DNA of 5,813 nt from Gammaproteobacteria bacterium (GTDB taxonomy: Bacteria > Pseudomonadota > Gammaproteobacteria > Coxiellales > Coxiellaceae): assembly GCA_022600315.1 (NCBI GenBank), contig JAHZKQ010000159.1, forward strand, positions 1 to 5,813, written 5' to 3'. Shown here piece by piece: positions 1 to 5,813 of the stretch. The notes beneath the pieces are model-generated. The model was not told the DNA's origin. It searched no databases and saw nothing but the letters and a program-made list of their open reading frames with translations. Position numbers and translations under genes: made by a program. Within the stretch, counting starts at the first letter, position 1, and the number at the start of each line of letters is the position of its first letter.

Positions 1-309
<309 letters not shown>

Positions 310-1323
310 TTATCCCTCCACGCAGCAATGCTGCAATAACTCGCTGAGTTTAGAAAATTCGCTATAGCGATTAGCAACTTCATCAATGTAATTAAAAATT
401 CTAGGAATATACTGCAAATAACTTGGTTTTTTATCGCGTAAATTTAATCGTGAGAAAATCCCAATGCATTTTAAATGTCGTTGCAAAGACATGCAATCAA
501 ACCAATAATAAAATTCATCAAAACTAACTGATACTAATTGGCGATCTTTCGCCTCTTGATAATAAATTTTTACCCACTCTCGCACTTTTGCAGCTGGCCA
601 ATCAATATAACAATCACGCAATAGCGATAATAAATCATAAGTAATGGGGCCGGCCACTGCATCTTGAAAATCAAGCACACCTAATCCGCCCGAACTCAAA
701 CACATTAAATTTCGACTATGATAATCTCGGTGCACAAAAACCTGCGGTTGCTTTAAGGCAACGCTTAATAAATGCTCGAACAGCTGGCTTAATACCACTT
801 GTGCAGATGAGCTTAGCTGCAAACCAAGCGCGCGCTGCAAGTACCAATCGGTAAATAATTCAAATTCCTGCCGATATAGTTTTTCACAAAACTTGGGTAA
901 GGAGTAGTCTGCGACATCAAGCGCACAAGTTTGGATTTTAAAAAGCTCGTTCATTGCTTGCCGATATAAACTAGAAACCGTAGCCGGATTCAATGCATCA
1001 AATAATAACGTATCGCCAAAATCCGTTTCTAATAAAAATCCTTGTGCTTGATCAACCGCAATAATTTCTGGCACATTTAACCCGGCTTGTTGCAACTGCT
1101 CCGCAATCGCGATATAAGCCTGCAGACCTTCTCGTGCTGGTGGAGCATCCATCACAATATAATTCTGACCTTTACTATAAGCGCGGTAATAACGCCGAAA
1201 ACTGGCATCACCCGTTAATGGCTCAAATCGATCAACCGACCCCATCGTCTTTAGCAACCAACGCTGACATTGCTGATGGCGATCTATTTGCGCATCAGAC
1301 CGGTTTGACTTTTTTATGCTCAC
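310..1323 (-). CDS. amgK: Anomeric N-acetylmuramate/N-acetylglucosamine kinase AmgK
   Basis: A 337-residue protein of the aminoglycoside phosphotransferase (APH, protein-kinase-like) family. An N-terminal helix (about 15-27) is followed by a Gly/Ser nucleotide-binding turn, LTGDASFRRYYRA (36-48). VMDAPP (57-62) carries the family's typical N-lobe strand. The catalytic loop is VHRDYHSRN (197-205) with presumed base D200 and metal ligand N205. The DFG-equivalent DFQDAVAGP is at 218-226, with D218. In characterised homologues AmgK uses ATP to phosphorylate the anomeric hydroxyl of cytoplasmic MurNAc or GlcNAc recovered from cell-wall turnover, feeding MurU, which is encoded next door. The start is GTG at 1323-1321: it is the only usual start codon between the upstream in-frame stop (1341-1339) and residue 23, and the next ATG (codon 27) would remove the N-terminal helix. 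No Shine-Dalgarno site is visible before it. The gene is divergent from lptD, as in Pseudomonas. Confidence 0.92.
   Translation of the reverse strand: MSIKKSNRSDAQIDRHQQCQRWLLKTMGSVDRFEPLTGDASFRRYYRAYSKGQNYIVMDAPPAREGLQAYIAIAEQLQQAGLNVPEIIAVDQAQGFLLETDFGDTLLFDALNPATVSSLYRQAMNELFKIQTCALDVADYSLPKFCEKLYRQEFELFTDWYLQRALGLQLSSSAQVVLSQLFEHLLSVALKQPQVFVHRDYHSRNLMCLSSGGLGVLDFQDAVAGPITYDLLSLLRDCYIDWPAAKVREWVKIYYQEAKDRQLVSVSFDEFYYWFDCMSLQRHLKCIGIFSRLNLRDKKPSYLQYIPRIFNYIDEVANRYSEFSKLSELLQHCCVEG
314..319 (-). promoter_or_regulatory. Shine-Dalgarno site of murU
   Basis: GGAGGG on the - strand, 7 bases before the murU ATG. It lies inside the last codons of amgK, just before the amgK TAA (312-310), so murU translation can follow directly from amgK. 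A short GC hairpin (GCAGC, loop ATT, GCTGC; 322-334) sits 2 bases upstream of it in the mRNA. That stem might modulate access to the site, but 5 bp is within chance. Confidence 0.75.
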
Positions 1324-1360
1324 TTTGTTTACGTCAACTTAATAAAAGGCCCATCAAAAT

Positions 1361-1390
1361 AGCATAGCCAAATTCCCGAAGAAAGGTTAA
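1361..1390 (-). promoter_or_regulatory. Candidate sigma70-type promoter for amgK-murU
   Basis: On the - strand there is a -35-like TTAACC (1390-1385, 4 of 6 consensus positions) and a -10-like TATGCT (1366-1361, 4 of 6) with an 18-base spacer. Transcription would start near 1354, about 30 bases before the amgK GTG. It overlaps the candidate lptD promoter almost completely, so the two would compete for RNA polymerase. This is inference from weak matches only. Confidence 0.3.
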
Positions 1391-1393
1391 TAT
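1365..1393 (+). promoter_or_regulatory. Candidate sigma70-type promoter for lptD-surA-pdxA
   Basis: TAGCCA (1365-1370, 4 of 6 to TTGACA) and TAATAT (1388-1393, 4 of 6 to TATAAT) are separated by an optimal 17-base spacer. Transcription would begin near 1400, leaving a leader of about 30 bases before the lptD GTG. In Escherichia coli the lptD-surA operon is under sigmaE control. I found no well-spaced sigmaE pair here, so a housekeeping promoter is the better reading. Confidence 0.35.
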
Positions 1394-1416
1394 GCTGGGC
1401 TCAATTTCATTCACTC

Positions 1417-1420
1417 AGGA
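1417..1420 (+). promoter_or_regulatory. Shine-Dalgarno site that fixes the lptD GTG start
   Basis: AGGA lies 9 bases before the GTG at 1430. The upstream in-frame stop is at 1388-1390 and no ATG, GTG or TTG occurs between it and 1430. The next ATG (codon 18) falls inside the signal sequence. The GTG is therefore the supported start. Confidence 0.65.
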
Positions 1421-1429
1421 CTAAGCGCC

Positions 1430-3994
1430 GTGACTCGCAACAGGATCGTTCTTTACAGCATAATTGTCAGCCTATTGTTGATGATCTTGTCTGTGGCCTG
1501 GAGTCATTCAAAACCTGTCACCCACAATAAAATTTCTAACCAAACAAATTACCAAGCCTATACTCCAAAACAATTAATGCAGCTATTAAATTGGGTGCCG
1601 GATCAATATCGACGCTGCAATCTTTGCCCCGGTTATTTTAAAATTCCTAAGCTCGTGCAAAACAACCCACATCCACTGCCGTGGAAAAAGCTACCCAGCC
1701 AGATTACTGCCGACGGACCAACTATTTTAAAGCCCAACGGTGTTTCTGTATTAAAAAAAAATGTCGTCGTTACCCAACCGGGTCGAATTATAAAGGCTGA
1801 TAAAGCCTACATATATCGCAATAAGAATCATCATATTGATTGGGTAAAACTACACGGCAATGTCCACCTGCGCCAACCGGATCATTTATTGGTGGGCCAA
1901 CAAGCATATATAAATTTTAAAAATCACACTGCCGTTATCAACAATGCCGCTTATTACCTACGCCGTTATAATGCTCCAAATACTCTCTATCACGCCCCCA
2001 CCGATGGCTGGGGCACCGCGCAGCAAATTCGGCAATTACCGAATCACGTGATTATCTTAAAACATGCTACTTACAGTACTTGCGCCCCAAAAAGTCCAGC
2101 TTGGAAAATCCAAGCCAGTAAATTAGTCCTTAATAAAAATAGTGGTCGAGGCTATGCACATAATGTAGTGCTGAAGGTTAAGCATATTCCGGTATTTTAT
2201 TTTCCTTACTTTTCTTTTCCAATTAGCAATAAACGCAAGTCCGGCTTGCTCTACCCTTCATTTGGTTACAACAGCGAGCAGGGCGGTTATTTAAAACTCC
2301 CCATTTACTGGAACATGGCGCCTAATTACGATAGCACTTGGTATATTAGACCAATGACTGATCGCGGCGTATTGTTTAGCACCTTGTTTCGCTACTTAAG
2401 CAAATACAGTTTAAGCAATCTCTATTTAAGCTTTATTCCTGAAGATCAAGCCTTGCCTTATTTTAAACGTAACAACATTAATAAATATAATCCTGTGCCT
2501 GCTGGGCTTGGGCCTTACCTTAACGATTTACGCCGTGCTAGCAATAATCGCGCCTATGTAAGCTTTAATAATACTTTTGTGTTTAACCGTTATTGGTCAG
2601 CCGATGCGATTATTAATTACGTTACCGATGATTATTTCTTTCATGATTTTGGCACCACTTATGGTTATGTCGCCGCTAATCAACTCCTAAATAAAGTCGA
2701 TTTAAAATACCAAGGCGTGCACTGGAACTTCTTGGCCCTGGTACAAGGCTATGAGACCTTGCATCAGCTAAGTAATTTCACTCCGGTTAATACCTTTAAT
2801 CAATATAGTCGAGTGCCACAATTAAATTTAGGCGCCGACTATCCTAATAGTATCGCCGGATTTGATTTCACGATGAGTTCTGAACTCACTAATTTCATGT
2901 ATCACAGCAATTATAATCCATTAAGCTTCACCATGCCGGTTGGTTGGCGCTTACATGTTCGTCCTAGCGTGAGCCGACCGTTTGATTTTGCCGAAGGTTA
3001 TGTCACACCAAAAGTGGCATTAGACAATACTAATTATTTTAGCCAACTTGCCGCCCCTGCGATTAATCAGTCACGTCCTGGCTTTAATGCCAGCCGCAAT
3101 ATCCCCATCGCCAGCCTTGATTCTGGCTTATATATGCAAGACGATTTTCATTTTAAACAAAATCGTTTTATTCAAACTTTTGAGCCGCGGGTATTTTATT
3201 TATACGTCCCTCATGTCAATCAAAATAGATATCCAAACTTCGATGGCCAAGAACTACCTTTCACCTACCCACAATTATTTCGCGACAACCGATTTACTGG
3301 ATTGGATCGTTTGCAAAATGCTAATCAAGTAAGTATTGGCTTAACCAGTCGAACGCTTAGCGGCGCCACCGGTGATGAAAAGTTAAAAGCCGACATCGGC
3401 ATGACTTATTACTTCACGCGTCCACGCGTGACTTTACCCGGTGCCAACACCGCACCGGATGAGCGCATCTCACCGATAGTAGGCGACTTAAGCTATTCCC
3501 CATCAGCAAGCTGGTCACTCACCAGTAGCGCTGCGGTCGATACCGAAGAGCATAATGTCAATAATGCCGACCTGTCTTTGAGTTATCATCCGCAACATAA
3601 TCGCTCAATTACCTTTGGTTACCAATTTGTGCAAACAGTCGACGGTATTAATATTGGCCGTACCGATCTAATTCATATTGGTGCCGCTTGGCCAATTACC
3701 AAACGGATTAGTGGATTGAGCTATATGTATTATGATCTCGAACACGAACACCCGCTCACCTATTTTGCCGGCTTGCAATATGATACTTGCTGCTGGGCAG
3801 TTCGCATCGTAGCAGCACGCAGTTTTAGCGGTACAGAAACCAATGCAGCTGGAGTTTTAACAAGAAATCTGTATAGTAGCAGCTATTATGTGCAACTGAT
3901 GTTTAAAGGCTTAGGCGATGTCGGCAATGCTGATCCTGGCAACCTAATTTCGCAGGCTGTGTCGGGCTATTTTGACCCCTTTGCGATGAGATGA
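1430..3994 (+). CDS. lptD: LPS-assembly outer-membrane protein LptD
   Basis: An 854-residue precursor, longer than E. coli LptD (784). It begins with basic residues and a hydrophobic run (6-25), a Sec signal peptide probably cut after about residue 25; the cleavage motif is not classical. Residues about 90-215 form the OstA-type periplasmic beta-jellyroll, with the LHGNVHLRQPD (141-151) strand and repeated strand pattern. The rest is the C-terminal LptD beta-barrel. Diagnostic stretches are SGLLYPSFGY (271-280), PIYWNMAPNYD (291-301), FEPRVFYLYVP (584-594) and LFRDNRFTGLDR (616-627). The cysteines needed for interlocked disulfides are present: C66, C218 and the adjacent pair C787-C788. An additional C63 forms a CxxC with C66. 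With the lipoprotein LptE, LptD takes LPS arriving over the LptA bridge and inserts it into the outer leaflet. It is followed after 10 bp by surA, whose product is a chaperone for LptD in known systems. Confidence 0.97.
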   Translation: MTRNRIVLYSIIVSLLLMILSVAWSHSKPVTHNKISNQTNYQAYTPKQLMQLLNWVPDQYRRCNLCPGYFKIPKLVQNNPHPLPWKKLPSQITADGPTILKPNGVSVLKKNVVVTQPGRIIKADKAYIYRNKNHHIDWVKLHGNVHLRQPDHLLVGQQAYINFKNHTAVINNAAYYLRRYNAPNTLYHAPTDGWGTAQQIRQLPNHVIILKHATYSTCAPKSPAWKIQASKLVLNKNSGRGYAHNVVLKVKHIPVFYFPYFSFPISNKRKSGLLYPSFGYNSEQGGYLKLPIYWNMAPNYDSTWYIRPMTDRGVLFSTLFRYLSKYSLSNLYLSFIPEDQALPYFKRNNINKYNPVPAGLGPYLNDLRRASNNRAYVSFNNTFVFNRYWSADAIINYVTDDYFFHDFGTTYGYVAANQLLNKVDLKYQGVHWNFLALVQGYETLHQLSNFTPVNTFNQYSRVPQLNLGADYPNSIAGFDFTMSSELTNFMYHSNYNPLSFTMPVGWRLHVRPSVSRPFDFAEGYVTPKVALDNTNYFSQLAAPAINQSRPGFNASRNIPIASLDSGLYMQDDFHFKQNRFIQTFEPRVFYLYVPHVNQNRYPNFDGQELPFTYPQLFRDNRFTGLDRLQNANQVSIGLTSRTLSGATGDEKLKADIGMTYYFTRPRVTLPGANTAPDERISPIVGDLSYSPSASWSLTSSAAVDTEEHNVNNADLSLSYHPQHNRSITFGYQFVQTVDGINIGRTDLIHIGAAWPITKRISGLSYMYYDLEHEHPLTYFAGLQYDTCCWAVRIVAARSFSGTETNAAGVLTRNLYSSSYYVQLMFKGLGDVGNADPGNLISQAVSGYFDPFAMR

Positions 3995-3996
3995 GG
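3993..3996 (+). promoter_or_regulatory. Shine-Dalgarno site of surA, overlapping the lptD stop
   Basis: GAGG sits 8 bases before the surA ATG at 4005 and shares its first two bases with the lptD TGA stop (3992-3994). This favours translational coupling of surA to lptD. Confidence 0.6.
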
Positions 3997-4004
3997 CAAG
4001 CACT

Positions 4005-4985
4005 ATGTTAACTAAATTGAAAATAACACTTCTACTCAGTGTACTGATTGGCGCATTTAGCGCTACTGTATTGGCGAGCTCACATTTACCGAGCCCCCAA
4101 CCTGCACTGGCACCGCCAAAAAGTTCAATGCAACCTATCGATAGCATTGTTGCCATTGTGAATGACGAAATAATCACCGCGAGTCAACTGCAAACCGCCA
4201 TCGATAATGCTAAAAAGCAAGCATTAGGCGCTGGAGCGACTTTACCTAATTCAAAAACTTTACATAAAGTTATATTAAACCAATTAATCTATCAGAAACT
4301 GCAATTACAATTGGCTAAGCGCAATGGAGTGACCGTTGATGAGGCTACCACTAACAAAGCCATTGCCGGCATTGCAAGACATAATCATACCAACGTCGCC
4401 GCACTGCGCAGTAAACTCGCCAGCCGAGGTTATAGCTTTAAACAATTTAAACAACAAATTAAAAATCAATTAATCATTAGTAAAATACAACGCCAAGCCA
4501 TTGGGCCGATGATTAAAATCGGCGAAGACGATATCCAAAACTATCTAAAGCAATATAAACAATCCAGTATTAATACTGGTAAACAATATCATGTGCTAGA
4601 TATTGTGATCGCAGACACTAGCCCCGCGGGTTTGAAAATTGCTCGCCAGGTTTTACAAAAACTAAACAATAAAGTCAGTCCCGCCAGCATTACTCACGGC
4701 AAGGTTTCAGTCAATGACATGGGCTGGCAAAGCAAAAGTGACTTGCCAGATATTTTCCTAACCCAAATAAACAAAATATCCGTCAATGGGTTGAGCCAAC
4801 CCATTAAAGCGGCCAATGGTTACCATATTTTAAAATTACTGGGCACACGTACGGGTGGAGATTTACCCAGCGCCAATCAAGTTAGAAATGTGCTTTTCCA
4901 ACAAAAATTTAGAGCCGCCTTGATTAAATGGTTAAATAAACTAAAATCCCAATCGCAAGTCCAAATCTTCGATAATGGTCGTTAA
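4005..4985 (+). CDS. surA: Short-form periplasmic chaperone SurA with a single, degenerate parvulin domain
   Basis: A 326-residue precursor, against about 428 in E. coli. It has a Sec signal peptide with likely cleavage after VLA (residue 24), then a Pro-rich linker. The SurA N-terminal chaperone domain starts at DSIVAIVNDEIIT (46-58) and is helical to about 180. One parvulin-like PPIase region spans about 195-281. A C-terminal helix, NQVRNVLFQQKFRAALIKWL (291-310), ends in a strand VQIF as in the E. coli protein, where the C-terminal segment packs on the N-domain. Only one PPIase domain fits, whereas E. coli has two. It retains DMGWQ (238-242), LPDIF (247-251), a Gly-(I/L)-x-x-Pro-like segment and GYHILKL (272-278). 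The usual RHIL strand reads LDIVI (198-202), Asp replacing the active-site His, and the GADF helix region is shortened. The chaperone role in outer-membrane protein assembly is likely; isomerase activity is doubtful. The position directly after lptD supports the identification. A PpiD- or other SurA_N-family protein is the less likely alternative. Confidence 0.9.
   Translation: MLTKLKITLLLSVLIGAFSATVLASSHLPSPQPALAPPKSSMQPIDSIVAIVNDEIITASQLQTAIDNAKKQALGAGATLPNSKTLHKVILNQLIYQKLQLQLAKRNGVTVDEATTNKAIAGIARHNHTNVAALRSKLASRGYSFKQFKQQIKNQLIISKIQRQAIGPMIKIGEDDIQNYLKQYKQSSINTGKQYHVLDIVIADTSPAGLKIARQVLQKLNNKVSPASITHGKVSVNDMGWQSKSDLPDIFLTQINKISVNGLSQPIKAANGYHILKLLGTRTGGDLPSANQVRNVLFQQKFRAALIKWLNKLKSQSQVQIFDNGR
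4785..4805 (+). repeat. Perfect 9-bp inverted repeat with 3-base loop inside surA
   Basis: AATGGGTTG (4785-4793), loop AGC, CAACCCATT (4797-4805). It would fold into a stable hairpin in the mRNA. It lies in the coding sequence for the parvulin region (reading VNGLSQPIK) and has no following T-run on either strand, so it is not a typical intrinsic terminator. The function is unknown and chance is quite possible. Confidence 0.6.
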
Positions 4986-5813
4986 TAAGATTGCAGTCAG
5001 TGCCGGTGAACCCGCCGGCATTGGTCCTGACATTATTCTTCAAACTCACCTTATCAACCCTACGCTACCCATCGTAGTATTTGCCGATCGAGAATTATTG
5101 GCCGCACGCGCTCAGCAATTAAACTTACGCATTAATTTTATTGAGGCTAATGCACCTGAGAAAATGCCAGGGCTTAGAGTCGCACAAGTTGCCGTGAATG
5201 CTAAAGTTATACCCGGACAACTAGAATTAGCCAACGCTGATTATGTCATACGCGCCTTAAAGGCAGCATGGCAAGCCTGCTTAGACAATCAATATGCCGC
5301 ATTGGTTACCGCTCCGGTACATAAGGGCCTATTAAATGATGCGGGAATTAATTTTACCGGTCACACTGAATGGCTGGCGAAAGCCGCTGGCGTTAGCAAT
5401 GCGGTGATGTTATTTGTGCAGAAAAACTTAAAAGTCGCACTGCTTACCACGCATTTAGCTTTACAAGATGTTCCCGCCGCGATTACCGCGACTCGCTTAC
5501 AAACTTATATTGAAATTATTAATCGAGATTTTAAAACTTATTTTAATATTGAACCACGGATTTTAGTGTGCGGTCTAAATCCCCATGCCGGTGAAAACGG
5601 TCATCTTGGCCAAGAAGAATTAACGGTGATCACACCGGTGCTTGATAAATTACGCGCCCAAAATTATAAACTCACCGGCCCTGTTTCTGCTGACACGGCT
5701 TTTTTACCTAGCAGCTTAAAAGCTACCGATGTAGTGCTAGCAATGTATCATGATCAAGCTTTGCCGGTTATTAAAACGTTAGATTTTAGCAATACTGTTA
5801 ATATGACCTTAGG
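4975..5813 (+). CDS. pdxA: 4-hydroxythreonine-4-phosphate dehydrogenase PdxA, 3' end cut by the window
   Basis: The frame is open from the ATG at 4975 to the right edge: 279 full codons of about 330 in the family. PdxA oxidises 4-phosphohydroxy-L-threonine with NAD+ in the cytoplasm; after decarboxylation the product is used by PdxJ to make pyridoxine 5'-phosphate (vitamin B6). Visible family features are SAGEPAGIGPD (9-19), TAPVHKGLLNDAGI (112-125), the substrate-binding FTGHTEW (127-133) with H130 and T131, and the three metal-ligand histidines. These are H160 (TTHL), H204 (NPHAGENGH) and H259 (MYHDQ). Their spacing of 44 and 55 residues closely matches E. coli H166, H211 and H266. The active site is thus complete as far as seen. 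The start overlaps the surA end by 11 bp and no clear Shine-Dalgarno site precedes it, so translation is probably coupled to surA. The order lptD-surA-pdxA is the same as in E. coli and Pseudomonas, where rsmA (ksgA) usually follows. Confidence 0.96.
   Translation, partial: MVVNKIAVSAGEPAGIGPDIILQTHLINPTLPIVVFADRELLAARAQQLNLRINFIEANAPEKMPGLRVAQVAVNAKVIPGQLELANADYVIRALKAAWQACLDNQYAALVTAPVHKGLLNDAGINFTGHTEWLAKAAGVSNAVMLFVQKNLKVALLTTHLALQDVPAAITATRLQTYIEIINRDFKTYFNIEPRILVCGLNPHAGENGHLGQEELTVITPVLDKLRAQNYKLTGPVSADTAFLPSSLKATDVVLAMYHDQALPVIKTLDFSNTVNMTL

Noticed and set aside
1334..1358. sigmaE-like pair: AACTT (1336-1340) and TCAAA (1354-1358) upstream of lptD
   Set aside because: The spacer is only 13 bases, shorter than the usual 15-19, and the GG of the -35 element is missing.
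1134..1367. 77-codon open frame on the + strand across the amgK start
   Set aside because: It lies mostly antisense to well-supported amgK, has no recognisable protein features, and runs through the divergent promoter region.
1994..2014. GCCCC / GGGGC inverted repeat with 11-base loop
   Set aside because: Inside lptD coding sequence, only 5 bp and no following T-run; not a terminator.
2390..2433. Three spaced copies of TTAAGC in lptD
   Set aside because: Arises from repeated Leu-Ser codons in alternating beta-strands (YLS, SLS, YLS); no evidence of a repeat element.
3048..3332. 94-codon open frame on the + strand inside lptD
   Set aside because: An out-of-frame shadow of the LptD barrel, whose in-frame motifs run through this stretch.
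3944..4177. 77-codon open frame on the - strand over the lptD/surA junction
   Set aside because: Antisense to two clear genes; no family features and no convincing start signal.
4505..4523. GCCGAT / ATCGGC inverted repeat with 7-base loop in surA
   Set aside because: A 6-bp stem in coding sequence with no T-run; expected by chance.
5002..5020. GCCGG / CCGGC potential hairpin at the beginning of pdxA
   Set aside because: Explained by the codons of the conserved GEPAG motif; no other support for a regulatory structure.

Overview
The window reads as a chromosomal segment of a moderately AT-rich gammaproteobacterium. It carries the conserved block lptD-surA-pdxA on the + strand and, divergently, amgK-murU on the - strand. 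The order murU-amgK / lptD-surA-pdxA is the one known from Pseudomonas. The sequence is much more AT-rich (A/T-ending codons, TTA Leu) than Pseudomonas, and the SurA is much shorter. This points to another gammaproteobacterial lineage, perhaps an AT-rich aquatic or host-associated group such as Legionellales relatives. That placement is inference and cannot be settled from the window alone.

Left part, - strand (1-1323): a 3'-truncated murU (runs off the window at base 1) preceded by complete amgK, only 3 bp apart. Together they make the anabolic peptidoglycan-recycling shunt: AmgK phosphorylates anomeric MurNAc, and MurU turns MurNAc-alpha-1-phosphate into UDP-MurNAc. This bypasses de novo UDP-MurNAc synthesis and the MurA step that fosfomycin targets.

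Middle (1324-1429): a 106-bp divergent intergenic region. It holds candidate back-to-back, overlapping sigma70-type promoters, a 6-bp inverted repeat, and the Shine-Dalgarno site of lptD. Both flanking genes start with GTG.

Right part, + strand (1430-5813): lptD (outer-membrane LPS translocon), surA (periplasmic chaperone whose clients include LptD) and pdxA (vitamin B6 biosynthesis, cut by the right edge). They are packed as an apparent operon: a 10-bp gap between lptD and surA, and an 11-bp overlap between surA and pdxA.

All of the window is accounted for by these five genes and the divergent control region. I see no mobile element, CRISPR array, RNA gene or convincing terminator, and no clearly new system. 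The most interesting deviations are the reduced SurA, with one degenerate parvulin domain lacking the usual first catalytic-site histidine, and the fifth cysteine (CxxC arrangement) in the N-terminal part of LptD.
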